The position numbers were made by a program, and so were the translations under genes. Positions 22,101-33,948 of a stretch of DNA of 64,000 nt are shown piece after piece; positions within the stretch are counted from its first letter, which is position 1; every line of letters starts with the position of its first letter. This DNA is from Laguncularia racemosa (taxonomy: Eukaryota; Streptophyta; Magnoliopsida; Myrtales; Combretaceae): positions 186,001 to 250,000 of the forward strand of contig JBBMOL010000047.1 of NCBI GenBank assembly GCA_037954665.1, given 5' to 3'. The notes under the pieces were generated by a model, which was given only the letters and a program-made list of their open reading frames with translations, did not search any database and had not been told where the DNA came from.

Positions 22101-22550
22101 TCAACCCGTATCCATTATGACTTGTACAAGAGCAAGGGCATTCTCATGGTTGTTCCAATCCATTCCAGTTTCATGATTGCTCCAATCCTTTCCGACTTCA
22201 TGAACATCCTTTATCAACCCGTTAAGTGTTTCCTTGAATCATTTTGCTTGAGTTCTTATGATAGGTCCAGGTGGCACTTTAAGAGGATCCACATTCCATC
22301 TTCTGACTTAGCTCCCATCATGGTTCTCATCAGTAAGGTTTCTTTCAAAAAGCCAAGAACTTGCAACCTTTCCCATGCCGATGAACTTTCTGCATATTCT
22401 ACCACGTAGTCCAAGTTCCAAAAAAACCTGTGTTCATGGATCATGACAAACCCTAACAACATTATCAAGCCCCTAAGTAATCTTGTTAGCCTTGTATGTC
22501 ATTGTCCTCAAAAAAAATTCATGGCATGCCATAGCTGAAACTAATATATA
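22101..22550 (-). other. Unrecognised segment upstream of the cell-cycle gene's 3' end
   Basis: Short open frames on both strands (22077-22409 plus, 22256-22468 minus) have no motif I recognise. It may be an internal part of the neighbouring element or intergenic DNA. Confidence 0.25.
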
Positions 22551-22903
22551 AGCGATTTTAAGGAAGCGCCACAAACTTAAGAAATAGAAATGCTCTTAAC
22601 ATGAATGTGTTTCCAGCAATCGTATTATGAATGCAACAGGAGACAGACAGTTTTACTAGCAATGTGACAGAAATTTGGGTTTTATGTACAACAGTTACCC
22701 AAAAATGACTTTCTCCTAACATAGGAAGGGAGAAAAAGAGCAAAAAAAATGACGAGAGAAAGATAAGTGGTTTGCCTACTGATCCTATGCTAAGACCTTC
22801 AGCAAGTTGTTGAGGGGTGAAAATGTCTAGTTTTAAGCGAAATCGAACAGAGAACAAAAAAGAATCAAATGACAGCAGTCTTGTTTTGTCTTCATACTGC
22901 GCA

Positions 22904-24752
22904 TCATCGCATCGACATTAGTGTCCGGACGCGTTTCTGCCGTTCAGTTTTCTTTGCACTGGGGGTCTTCTCAAGGTTCCTCAACTCCTCCATTACCGCT
23001 TCTTGAACAGTGTCAATTTGGTTCAATAGTTTCCTCTGAGGGGTGAGGAACTCCGAGTCTCCATAAACGGGCTTGTTGGTAACGTCCAGCAAGATCTTCC
23101 GTACTTTACCAAAAGATGGCTGGTAAGGTTTGGCTCTCACGCTTGAAACTGGGGTGCGGAAAGAAGGATCGAGCTCGAGGGGAGCACTACTTGGGCGGAT
23201 GGAGGTGGTATTGAGGACTCCTTGAGCTGGGGGTACTGGGCTATCCTGCACATCGCCTTGCGCCTCCCTCAGGCGAGACCTCCTAATTTCATAGGCCTGC
23301 AGAGGATAAAGGTCTAAAGTATCATTCACCTGAATTAGCTTTTCAGTAATGAACCAACAGAATGCTGTCGAATGATTAACCCAGATTGATATCAAGATGA
23401 AAAAAACAAATCAGTAGTCAGATGTATAATAAATATCCATACCTCAAATGGAAGCAGCACAGCCAAATCATCAAACACTAGATCTTCAAACTTTCAGTAA
23501 CAATCAGAGCGCATTTTAGAATTTCGTTGTATCTAAGAGCAATATCAAAATAGTGGGAATGTAGGAAAGCCCATTATTATACAAGAAAAAAGGTGGTCTC
23601 TTTGATTTTTAATTGTCACCGTTGATCCTCCAAAAAAAAGAAAAAGTCAATCTGGCTTTAACATGGCATAAACATTCTAGGACAGCTAAACTAAGAAATG
23701 TAAGGACAAAAATTATGGGTGTATTTGTTTTTGCAGAAAACGCTTTTCAAAGCTTTTAATGTTTTTTATAATCAAAACTTTGCAAGACAGTTTCATGAAG
23801 CTGCAAATATAAGCAGACTGTAGCCATGGCCGGCCATTAATGGTGGCATTTAACAACCACCAGCTGTTCGATTAGAACCTTTGCTTCCCCCATTAGCTAC
23901 AGCTAAAAGCTATCGGTAACCACAACATCTTGAAACTACTACATCTTATTCAACAACTCTAAAGTTCGGGAAAAAAAAATGTTCACACCCAAAGTTTCAT
24001 CGAGACTACATTGCTGTTTAGATGTAAATTACATTTAATTTTAGTCCGTAGGTATAGCAACAAATCCCTGATTACACTCTTTTAATCAAAAACTAATAAA
24101 ATACATATTCAGAGTCTTAAACAAATCCCAACAAATCCAATGACTAGCAAAAACACATTCCCCAGTTTACAGTATCAGAGAGAGATGTAAATCAATGAAA
24201 TAAAACAATTTACAATTCGGTCAATTGAATAAAAGATCACAAGCCTACACACTTACATCGAAACAAAAGGCAAACAAAAAGTAAAAGACAAGAAGCAGAA
24301 CAGAGCAGATAATTTACCCTAATAACACTGGTAACATCCGCCATCGCAACCCGGGGATACCAAGGAGGCAATGGACTATTGCTACGACCACCACTTCCGC
24401 TTCCTAATCTTCTTCCACTGGCCCCCAAAGGCGTATTCTCCCTCCTTGTTGACGGCGTAACATACATAGGCCTTGGGCGTGATGTGCTTGCAGCTCTTGG
24501 CGTTCTTAAACTGCCCCTTCCAGAGCCACCAACACCAACACCAACAAGACGTCCTTGAATTTGAGTGCGAGTACCTATTGGAATCGGTCCCCGCGAAACC
24601 ACATTGGTTGTGGGTCTTCTTTGATGGTCCCAAGATTCGAAGAGACTCGCATGTCCTGGGAACTCATCGGATCGATCACCCGACCGCCACAGGGCGAATG
24701 CAGCTGCGATATCAACCGGCCTTGATAATCTGTCTCTAGATTCTACTGGCAT
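22904..24752 (-). CDS. UVI4: UVI4/OSD1 (POLYCHOME/GIGAS CELL1) family APC/C inhibitor
   Basis: Plant-specific inhibitor of the anaphase-promoting complex that controls mitotic and meiotic progression and endoreduplication; it acts in the nucleus. Two coding exons, 24752-24318 (145 codons) and 23296-22904 (130 codons plus TGA), are joined by a 1021-bp GT-AG intron (AGG|GTAAAT ... CTGCAG|GCC), giving 275 residues, slightly longer than the Arabidopsis members. Visible motifs: N-terminal 'RDRLSRPVDIAAAFA' (6-20) with an RxxL destruction-box-like site at 6-9; an EN box 'RREN' at 103-106; 'LPPWYPR' at 128-134; the conserved 'LLNQIDTVQEAVMEEL' helix; and the C-terminal MR tail (274-275) that docks on APC/C. 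The ATG at 24752 is preferred over the one at 24767 because an acceptor AG at 24759-24758 places the latter inside a 5'UTR intron. UVI4 versus OSD1 paralogy cannot be decided here. Confidence 0.9.
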
Positions 24753-24757
24753 CCTTG

Positions 24758-25033
24758 CTGTTATCATTATTTTTACTATTATTATTATTCCACCCGGTGC
24801 AAGAAAAGAAAAGAAAAAAAAAATCGAAAAGAAAGGAGATATGAATAAAGAAATGTCAACAAGTTGTTGACTTCACAAGAAATGAGATTTGATTAGTAAG
24901 CGAACGAAATGATTTTAAAGCCAAAAACTGATTGGAAAAAAATTAGGGGGAAATGAAGAAAATGAAACCAGTATCCAAAAACAGGAGAACAAAAAACAGG
25001 ATCGAAATTTGAAAAAAGAATTGAGATTTTTAC
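24758..25033 (-). other. Likely 5'UTR intron of the UVI4/OSD1-like gene
   Basis: On the minus strand a donor (TTCAAG|GTAAAAA) lies at 25034/25033 and an acceptor (AACAG|CAAGG) at 24758/24757, five bases before the ATG. The 276-bp intron is A/T-rich with a T-rich 3' part. The 5' exon would run from about 25140 to 25034, a region with CT/GA-rich repeats typical of plant 5' leaders. Confidence 0.65.
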
Positions 25034-25149
25034 CTTGAAAACTCTAAAACTAGAGAGAGAGGAGAAGCTGTGTAGGCATCGAATTGGTTTTGTGAAGTGA
25101 GGTTTGGGAGGCTTTGTAAGAGAGAGAGAAGGGAGGGGGAGTGGCGGAT

Positions 25150-27688
25150 TTTGAAAGTGAAGAAATGGGCGGTATGGCATTACGCAAAACTAAAAGTAGA
25201 TGTTAAGGGGGGTTGAGTTTAGCTCTGCTGTGTGTGTTTCGCAATTGGGAAATGAATTTCAAATTTTTAGTTTTGGGCGGTATTTGTGCGTTTACCGTAA
25301 TTCCTAGTTACGATAGAATGACGGAAATGTCCTTTCGCTCTTCAGCTTTTGGGGCCATCGTCTTGCAGCGCAGAACGCTGGTTGCTTCGATGTTTCCTTT
25401 TTACTGCTGGGCCTCATTCCCTCCAGCTATAAGCCTATAACCCCGTGCTATAGTCGGTTCTTAAAAGTTAATACGGCTGGCCAATTCAAAGACCAAACCG
25501 TGATCAGGGTAGACTATAAATTAAGTTTAAAGTGTTTTTTAGGTTCAAAAAAAATGTAAATCGAATCAAACCAAACTGTTTATTTTAAATTTAAAAAAAA
25601 TACAAACCAAATCAAATCATTTCAAGCCAAATTGAATTGTAATAAGTTAAAAAAATAAAAAGAAACACTTGTTGTAATCATATTACTAATTGTGAAAATT
25701 TGGTGATAGTGCATTTTTTTTTCAAATTTTATGAATTTTTTTTTTTGTCAATATGTATGTGCTTTTACTTTTAAATAAGAATATGCCAATTATTTCAAAT
25801 ACCCCATTTTGCATTTTGTGGATTTCAAAAAATAAGAGATGAATAATTCTTTTGTATATTTCTCGTATTTATTCGCATGCTATCTAACTTCTAAAGTACT
25901 AACTAAATCATAATATGACTTAATAGTTATTTTCAATATATAGTGCCTTGATAAATTATGTAGGATGTGAAAAATGTCACCTCCTTTAATATTTTTTTCT
26001 AAACATTTTGAGATTCTTGATTTAAATCGTAAACCAAACCAAATCGAATCATTTTTTTAAGTTTAAAAAAATTACTAACTAAACCATAAAATCATATTTA
26101 AATTAAATTAAAAAAAAAAACAAACTATAACATTCAATTCACATTGAAGGGTGAATGGTATAAATAATATAAATAAATCATAAAATCTTTTTTTTAAGAA
26201 TTTAAGGATAAAGTGAAGAGATCCTTAAAGGAAAAAGTTCTTAAAATAATGACATAGTAATCTAAAGACTCCATCAGGATTCGTAGTATCTTACATGCTT
26301 TAATAAACTTTTACCTTTAGTCCATATGTGTAAAAAAAAATAAAGAAAGAAAAAAGCTCATAGAAAATAAAAGTACGATTTTCCATTACTAATTGAGATT
26401 CAATGAAATTAAGGACATTGAGCAAACAATGAGATATGACAATAGATTCATTTCAATGGGGTTATGAAGAAGGGAATTAGCTAAATTTTAAAATAGAAGA
26501 TCATTGCATAATCATCAACTAGCGAAAAAATCAATCATGTCACGGGTGCATAAAAAAATAAGTACGGTACAAATAAATATTACTTACATATGTCTAATAA
26601 ATATTAGATGTTATGCCAATTAAGGTGAGACTTCATCTATAGTAAAGTCACTCAATATAGTCACCTTCTAATTTAGCCTCAATTATAATAAAATATCTTA
26701 AATTATAGTAAAAATAAAGTCATTAATAATAAAAGAAGCTATCAGAAGTTTCTTTTTTAACAGTAAATCAGTATAATTTACAATAAATAAGGTTCATTAT
26801 TTGTTAAAAAAATAACTATGTATATAGGTGATTGCACCGTAAAACTTGCCCTTCACAAAGGAGTGGAAAATATCATATTTGTTGCTTTAATGTTGACCAT
26901 ATTTACAATGTGATACCTTAAGCTGTAGTATTAAATTTAAAATGCAATTCAACTCTCAAATGTTAGCATTACAATCTTATGAATTTTGCCATTAGTCATT
27001 GTATATGTTGTTATATTTAGCCAATTGGATGGGTTATAGGTATTCATTAAGAGAAAGGATAATGAGCATTCAACAAGTCTCTCATCTCAATTAAAAATTC
27101 ATAGGAATGCCACCTGGGCTTGCCACACTAGATTTTTCCTTAAAAGAAATAAATTAAATAAAAAAATACTAAATAAAAAATTAAACTTTATTTAGCTTTC
27201 ATTCAAATTGACATTGATTAAAATGAAAAGAAGAATCAACACAAACTAGGGAGTTGAAAATTAGTGTCTAAAGGAGTGGGAAAAAGGTTAAATTATGCTA
27301 TGCCTAAGGAGACAAGTGATATCTAGATACTACGATGAGACTAGTGTTAAAAAGGGGAAAGGACAAACTCGGATGGGATCTAGTGATTGTTGATTTAAGA
27401 GAAGTGTTAAGACTTGCAATACACAAGACATTCATTTAATGATTTAGGCAACATGTTAGAGCAGGCAAGGGAGTCTAAGTTGTTTCCCAATGCTCAACAT
27501 GATTCCAAATCATGGAAGTGGTTAGCACAACTAAGCCATTGTGAGAATCATTGTAATCGAAGCAAGATTAAGAAGGTGAAAACTCTTTGAAAAAAGCTGT
27601 CTCCACCCGAATTAGGTTGAGGGGATATGACCTCTTTGGGATGAGCTATTGCTCCCTTGAGTTCGGCTAAGGAGATATGACCTCTTTG
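25150..27688. other. AT-rich intergenic DNA
   Basis: No supported gene. At 25490-25640 and 26020-26120 there are repeats of aaaccaaacc/aaatcgaatc type, like the subterminal repeats of small hAT-type elements, but no TIR or TSD was found. The word gggcggtat occurs at 25168 and 25275, in the presumed promoter of the UVI4/OSD1-like gene. Two copies of 'gatatgacctctttggg/c' lie at 27617 and 27673. Confidence 0.5.
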
Positions 27689-27696
27689 GCATAGGC

Positions 27697-28211
27697 TAAG
27701 GATATAAACGAGTTGGGTTTGGTACGAGTTCATTAAAACTCAAACTAGACTCAACAAGGGATTTATATGCCCAAAATCCACCCCGACCTAATAGGTTTTT
27801 TTTTTTTACCCAACTCGAACCTAGCCCCAATGGTGATTAAATCCTTTTTTTTTTCATACTTTAACTTATTTCCATATGTCATTTCTTTAATTTATTATTA
27901 ATTTACTTGTGATGGAAAAAAGAGAGAAATTAAATATAAAAATTAAAAATATAAAAATATACTGATTAAAAATATAAAAATAATAAATAAAATATACTGA
28001 TTATAAATCATAATATTAATTTATTATTTTTTTAAAATTTATTGAGTTGGGTTTTCCCATCAGGTTTTTTTTTTTTTAAACCCCATAACCTAACCGTAAA
28101 CCTCATCAAGTTTTATTCTATGTCCCAAAATGCAACCCTATACCCTATAGGGTTTTTATCAAGTCGATCGGAGCGGATACCATATTAAGACCCACCCTAG
28201 TTACATTCCTA
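27697..28211. mobile_element. hAT-type MITE, 515 bp, with 8-bp TSD
   Basis: The left end is TAAGGATATAAACGAG, the right end (reverse complement) TAGGAATGTAACTAGGG; both resemble the common plant hAT terminus TAGGGATGTAAACGGG. Flanking 8-mers are GCATAGGC (27689-27696) and GCATAGAC (28212-28219), one mismatch. The subterminal parts carry gggttggg/cccaacc-type repeats. There is no coding capacity. Confidence 0.7.
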
Positions 28212-28219
28212 GCATAGAC

Positions 28220-28586
28220 AGATTGTTGATGAGGCCCTTTGAGTGGATGACAATTTGCTACTAAAGAAAGTTTTGATTTGATTTGTCTAAAAGCATGTAA
28301 ATTTAAGCACATTAAATGCAACTAAACACATGCCACTGTATGAGTAAATTGCTTTTGATACGATGGTTATGTACGGACTCATTAAGTGCATCTATTTCAA
28401 TGTTGTGACACATGTCAAGATCTGAACACTTAATGTTACTTCAACAAATTAGTGCTTTGATTCCTGCTTATCTCAATATTTATGCCCATTTATAAATACT
28501 CGAGGTAAAGAAAAAGAAACACCTTTACACTCTCATTTGAAATTTTCCTCTATATTCTCTTACAATTTTTCTTGAAGCTTTCATTC
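28220..28586 (+). promoter_or_regulatory. Promoter-like flank of the interrupted extra ORF
   Basis: TATAAATA at 28491-28498 is followed by a C/T-rich leader. After removing the inserted Tat element this leader continues at 42001 to the ATG at 42170, about 270 bases downstream. It is probably the plus-strand promoter of the older element's extra ORF. Confidence 0.4.
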
Positions 28587-28591
28587 CTCCT
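28587..28591 (+). repeat. Target-site duplication CTCCT, left copy
   Basis: CTCCT at 28587-28591 directly precedes the LTR edge TGTCGA and recurs at 41996-42000 directly after TTTACA. Confidence 0.9.
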
Positions 28592-30407
28592 TGTCGAGTC
28601 TAATTTTTGATTTCCCATTCCTAATCCAATCTAGACTAGACCCTATACTCATCTAATATAGATCTTCGACTTGAGTTAGGAATTTCGTTTAGTTTTGGAG
28701 TCGCCACCCAACTGTTGTTGAGAAAGATTGAATTAAGACTAATGGAGCGGATTAGTCTCAATTTAGACCACTAGTCGTCGTGATTTCCTCTTCTCGTTTT
28801 TGTGAAAAGAGGAAAAGAGAAAACCAGAGTTTCTAAGTTCAGAGGCTAACCTATTAAAACCCTAAGGTTACCACCTAATCACCTAAAATTTACTCCATCT
28901 AAAAATGTCTTTTATTTTATTTTTGTTGTTTTTTTATTGTGTTTTTGAGTGGATTATGTTAGAAAAATGATTTTTATTCCTTTTTAGGGTTGCCCCAAAT
29001 GGGTGCCTACGTACCTGCTATTCAGGATCAAAGAAGCCGTAGTTCGCTTTTCCCGAAAAATTTTAGTATGTTTGTGAATTTTAATTATGAAATCTCTTTT
29101 GATTTATGTTTTTACTATTTTAGGATTTTGTTAAAAAGATCTAAGCCTAAGCTTAATAATTTGATTTTGTGAAAATAATAACTTTAAGGAAAAATACCAA
29201 TTTTGGATTTATTTGAGAAAATGATTTTTCTAAGTGATAAAATTCATTTTTTCTCTAATTTTCAACTCATTTCTACTATTATAAATTTTTATTGATTTTT
29301 ATCATTTTTTTATTAATTTTTAATTTTTTATTAGTTTTTATTATTTTTTCATAATTTTTATAATTTTTATTTTTATTGAAAAATTTTCTCCTAGATTTTC
29401 ATCTATCCTATTTTAAAGTCTAAATTATTATTATTATTTTTCTAATGTTTTTATTATTTTCTTTATGAATTTTCTACATTTTTATTATTTATTATTATAA
29501 TTATTTTTTTTAATTTTTTTATTTTATCATTAAATCCTAATCCTAAAAAGAAAATCTAATTTCTAACATCTTTCTATTTATTGAAATATAAATAAAAAAT
29601 AAATAAATAAATAACTTCGAAATAAATAACATAACTAAATAAATAAAATAAAAATAAAAAAATCAGAAAATCCGACTAACCTGGATCCGGGTCGATGCAC
29701 GGGTCGGGTCGAAGCGGGTCGGGTCAGATCGAATGCGGCGGCTGGGAGTGCTCGTTGACGGCGTTCCGGCGGCCTTTTGCAGCGGTTGAGGTGTCGATTC
29801 CTAGGTTCTCGGGGGTGAGGAACTCAACTATGGCGGTGGTTTGCTTCAGAAACGCCTCCTGGTGGTTGCCCAACACTTGATTGGTGGTCGCGGTTTTGAA
29901 CAACTTCGGCGAGCTTCGATTCTCTCCTTTTTCTCCTCGCTGGCGATCTCGGACAGAGGTTGAAGACGATTACGCGCCCGGCGCATGCGTTCGCTCCAGC
30001 CAATCAGATGCTACCACGTGTCCCAGGGAAAGAAAAATTCGCAAAACGCAAATTCTGCTTCCCCCGCGTTTCGAACCCCTGACCTTGCACCCGTCCGCGC
30101 GCACTTGACCATGGTTCGAACCAGCTGAGCTAGCCCACTTTCGCGATTTTATTTATTTCGCAAATTGCATTTATGCAATGCGATTTTTTTTTGTATTTTT
30201 TTGAAATTTCAAAAATTTGTAAAAATCATTTAACCCTTCTTATTGCCATTTCTGAAATTATTTTCCAAAATTGATGTATTTTCCTATTTATTTTTATTTT
30301 TTGAACATTTTTCCTATTTTTGCTAAATTAGAGAAAAATATGGAAAAATTGGAAATTACTTATTATTGATTATTATTAATCCTTAGGGCAAAAATGGGGT
30401 GTTTACA
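28592..30407 (-). repeat. 3' LTR of the Tat element (1816 bp)
   Basis: Collinear with 39874-41995 and very similar to it. It lacks the segment corresponding to 41249-41513: the 8-base word TTTTTCTC that flanks this segment in the 5' LTR is present once here (29928 region). The missing part holds the TATA box. A 29180-29650 tract is extremely AT-rich (tttttatt words). Confidence 0.92.
30067..30132 (-). other. tRNA-like A box/B box pair in the 3' LTR
   Basis: On the minus strand TAGCTCAGCTGG (30132-30121) fits the pol III A box and GGTTCGAAACG (30077-30067) fits the B box with one mismatch. There are 43 bases between them, within the range for tRNA genes. The surrounding 78 bases start GTGGGCTAGCTC and read like a tRNA or SINE head, but the T stem pairs poorly, so it is not called a functional tRNA. 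T runs follow within about 40 bases. Confidence 0.55.
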
Positions 30408-30539
30408 GCTGCCCGTCTTTATAGTAAAGTTTGGAAAACTTAACTACAAAGATAATAAAGACGCCATTTTTGGCCTCTTGGTTGAGTAGATAACGCCTTG
30501 ATTTGGCTGGTTATCTGGAATTTGGTTTTTGGTAGGAAG

Positions 30540-31560
30540 ATGCTCCATGAGCTAATAATCACACGAGTCTTTTGTGATGGTTGGTATTGCTTAGGAAATG
30601 GTCCTAACAATCTAGAGTAATGTATCCTCCCAAAAAGTGCTCTATGGGCTGACTAATTGGCGATAGAAAATACCTCAAACATTTGTTTAGGAGTGCAGAA
30701 TAGCTGATGATAGGAAGCTTCTTATCAGACTAGCAATCTTGAAGAGAAGATTATCTTAGGAAGAGCTCTTATGAGCTAGCCACCTGTTAACAGAAGCGTC
30801 TGACTAGACTAGCAACTAGTTTGGAAAAATACCTTTGAAGAGTGCTCTTACGAGCTGACTAATCGGTTATCAAAAGTGCTCCTATGAGCTGACTAATTGA
30901 TAGATTCAAAGAGTGCCCCTTTGAGCTAACTGATCGATAGATTCGAAAAGTGCTCCTCTAAGCTAACTTTAAGAAAAGGTCTCTAGGAAAGTGCCCCTCC
31001 TTGGGCTGACTATCCTTAGTGAGAAGTGTCTTCTTAGACTCACAACCCTGGGGGAGAGATGTCTCGAAAGGTGCCCATACAGGCTGACCCTAAGACAAGA
31101 TATTTAGGAGAGTGCCCCATTGTGAGCTGACTAACCCATAGCATAGAGAAATGTCTTAAAAAGGTACCCTTGTGAGCTGACCCTAAAAAAGGATATTTAG
31201 GAAAATGCCCCTCTATGAGCTAACTAACCTATGACAAAATGTTTCAAAAAGGTGCCCTTGTGGGCTGACCCTAAGAGAGAATACCCAGGAAAGTGTCCCT
31301 CTGTGGGCTAACTAATCCATGGTAGGAACGCATGTCTCGAAAGGTGCCCCAATGTGCTGACCTTGCGAGAGAATGTTTAGGGAAGTGCCCCAATGTGAGT
31401 TGACTAACCCATGACAGGAAGAAATGTCTTGAAAGGTGCCCTTATAGGCTGACCTTAGGAAGAGATATCCAAGAAAGTGCCCTATTACGAGCTGACTAAC
31501 CTTTTAAAGGGGATGTTTAGACAAGTGCCCCATTATGGGCTGACTAATCTTATGCTTTTG
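30540..31560 (-). repeat. Minisatellite in the 3' region of the Tat element
   Basis: About 18 imperfect copies of a 40-55 bp unit with the core 'aaagtgccc....gagctgactaa' (for example near 30637, 30840, 30879, 30923, 31000, 31115, 31294, 31477 and 31530). From about 31050 the units alternate between a '...ggctgaccctaag...' and a '...gctgactaaccc...' form, giving a dimeric period of roughly 90-105 bp. Such arrays between integrase and 3' LTR are known in Tat-lineage elements. Confidence 0.85.
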
Positions 31561-32058
31561 AATATACGTCTACTGACTTGGTTAAATGATTTGATGCTTT
31601 TCATGATATAGTTATTCATTTTAATATGCTTGTCAATTTATCGTGGATAGCAACCAAACAACCGAACCTTCGTGCTAGTTTGCTTCTGCTTCACTTCTTC
31701 TTACTTTGACACGGGGTTGAAGATATTGATGTCCTTCCTTTTCTTTTCTTTTTTTGTGTGCATGGCTCTTTAGACAGTAGTGTTATCCTACTAATGCACT
31801 AGGTTCTAATGCTCAAAAGTAGATAGAATTATATTATAAAATTTATTAATATTCATTATCATTTTAGTGTTTATCATTCATTGGTGAAGTGATGGGTAAT
31901 GTGTTTAGGAATGTTTGTTGTAATAAGAATTGGTTAGAATTATTAACCATTCAGAGACATTAACTTTGCTTGTAAAAAAAAATAAAAACTAGACTGAACG
32001 AAATTTGTATCGAATATTGGCTTTCATAAACATTTGGCAAAAATTTCAATTCCCTTGC

Positions 32059-33249
32059 CTAAGGATAGTACATCTTTACAGCATATGCATTAATGGGGTC
32101 TCTCAATTCTGGACCATCCATTTGAGTCAATATTAAAGCACCTCCCGACAGAACCTTTTTCACCACATATGGACCTTCATAGTTTGGGGTGAATTTTCCT
32201 CTGGAGTCTTGGGCATTCGGGAGAACCTTCCTTAGCACCAGACCCCCCTCTTTGAAATATCAAGGTCTCATCTTTTTATTAAATGCTCGGGCCATTCTTT
32301 GTTGGTAACACTGGCCATGACATAGTGCAGTGAGTCTTTTTTCATCAATCAGATTTAGTTGATCAAGCCTCTTCTTTACCCAGTCTGATTCAGTTAGCTG
32401 AGTTTCTGATAGAATTCTGAATGATGGTATTTCGACTTCGACTGGTAGCACTGCTTCCGTACCATATACCAATGAATACAGGGTAACTCCAGTAGATGTT
32501 CTTATTGAAGTCCTATAAGCCGTGAGAGCAAACGGCAACATCTCATGCCAATCTTTGTAAGTAGTTGTCATTTTTTTTATGATCTTTTTGATATTCTTGT
32601 TAGCTGCTTCTACTGCCCCGTTCATCTGAGGTCGGTAGGGAGTTGAATTTCTATGGTTTATGTGGAATTGCTGACATAAACTTGTCATCGACTTATTATT
32701 AAGATTGGTACCGTTGTCGGTGATGATGGACTTAGGAACTCCATATCGAGCTATTATGTCTCTTTTTAAGAAATGGACTATTACCCCTTTGGTGACATTG
32801 GCATATGAAGAAGCTTCTACCCATTTGGTGAAGTAATCAATTGCTACCAATATAAACCTATGGCCATTGGATGCTACCGGAGTGATTGGGCCAATTATGT
32901 CGATTCCCCACATGGAGAAAGGCCATGGTGCTGACAACAAGTGTAGCTCATTGGGTGGAGCATTTATCCGGTTTGCGTATACTTGACACAAATGACAGTG
33001 CTTGACATATTTTATGCAATCTAATTCCATGGTTAGCCAATAGTATCCTAACCTCATGATTTTTCAGGCCAACATGTAGCCATTCATATGAGGTCCACAT
33101 ACTCCTTCATGTACCTCTTTCATTAGTTCACAAGCTTCATTTTTATCCACACATCTTAACAAGGTGGTATCAGATGATCTTTTGTAAAGTATAGACCCAA
33201 TTAATAAGAAATGACTTGCTAACCTTCTGAGTGTTCTTTGGTCATTCTT
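32059..33249 (-). pseudogene. Integrase of the Tat element (two in-frame stops)
   Basis: Inserts the cDNA copy into host DNA. An HHCC zinc-binding region ('VHEGVCGPHMNG' and 'CHLCQ') spans about 33110-32985. The core has D in 'WGIDIIGPITP', D in 'SIITDNGTN' and E in 'NGAVEAANKN', the D-D-E triad. The C-terminal part runs 'YGTEAVLPVEVEIPS', 'YFKEGGLVLRKVLP', 'GKFTPNYEGPYVVKKVLSGGAL' and stops at TAG 32061-32059. In-frame stops at 33066-33064 and 32262-32260 both sit where a CGA arginine codon is likely (C-to-T). The frame is continuous with the RT and RNase H upstream. Confidence 0.9.
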
Positions 33250-33948
33250 GCTAGCCATTTCAGGGTATTTGCTTTCTTGGAGAAAGGTATTGATGTCGTG
33301 ATACCAGGGCTTGTCGTCTTGTGCTTTTTCAATTGTTAAACAATAGGCGGGCCGATTTTCGATGTCTATCTTCATCGGTTGGACTTCGGCTCCCCATGTT
33401 ATCTGGATCATAGATGCTAGTGTGGCGAGTGCATCTGCAAACTGATTCTGAGTTCTCGGGATATATGTGAAAGTGATTACCTTGAATTCTTTGATTACCT
33501 CTGTCAAATGTTGATGATATGGTACCAGTTTGGGGTCTTTAGTCTTATATTCCCCTCTTGTCTGTAGTATGATGAGCGATGAATCCCCGTATACTTCTAA
33601 TTCGCGGATTTCCATTTGGCAAGCCATTTTGAGGCCGAGGATGCACGCCTCATATTCCGCGATATTATTGGTATAGGGAAATGTAAGTCTTGTCGCTGCA
33701 AGGAATTGTGTGCCGTCCGGGGATATCAATACTGCCCTGATCCTGCAACCGAATACATTGGCAGCTCCGTCGAAAAACATTTTCCACTTGGGGTTCTGCT
33801 CTATCCCACGGTCTTCAACCGATATATCTTCCATTGTTAATACATTTTCGTCCGGGAATTGGGCTTGTATTTCTTGGGAATCTGTCTCGACAGGGTGTTC
33901 TGCCAATTGGTCAGCTAAGGCTTGCCCTTTCATTGAGTTCTGATTCAT
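33250..33948 (-). CDS. Archaeal-type (second) RNase H of the Tat element
   Basis: The second RNase H domain found in Tat/Ogre elements; it degrades RNA in RNA-DNA hybrids. The open frame starts just after a stop at 33951-33949 and runs on into the integrase zinc region. It shows 'KMFFDGAANVFG' (first acidic residue), 'YTNNIAEYEACILGLKMA' (catalytic E), 'LEVYGDSSLIILQ' (D) and 'QNQFADALATLASM' (D), all in the expected order over about 140 residues. No stop or frameshift interrupts this domain, but the polyprotein around it is broken, so no functional product is expected. Confidence 0.88.

Noticed and set aside
22558..22857. 99-codon minus-strand open frame downstream of UVI4/OSD1
   Set aside because: No motif; it lies where the 3'UTR is expected.
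24382..24739. Overlapping open frames on both strands inside UVI4/OSD1 exon 1
   Set aside because: Out-of-frame shadows; only the frame with RDRLSRPVDIAAAF and the EN box matches a protein family.
24753..24767. Upstream in-frame ATG giving a longer UVI4/OSD1 N-terminus
   Set aside because: An AG acceptor five bases before the second ATG and a donor at 25033 place it in an intron, and the family starts at MP....RDR.
25480..26150. Possible third hAT-type MITE from aaaccaaacc/aaatcgaatc repeats
   Set aside because: No terminal inverted repeat or target-site duplication could be found.
29695..30108. Open frames in the GC-richer part of the Tat LTR
   Set aside because: They lie inside the LTR and are not kept open in the other LTR copy; composition alone keeps them open.
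30060..30145. A genuine tRNA gene in the LTR
   Set aside because: A and B boxes fit, but the T stem and acceptor stem do not pair well, so it is reported only as tRNA-like.
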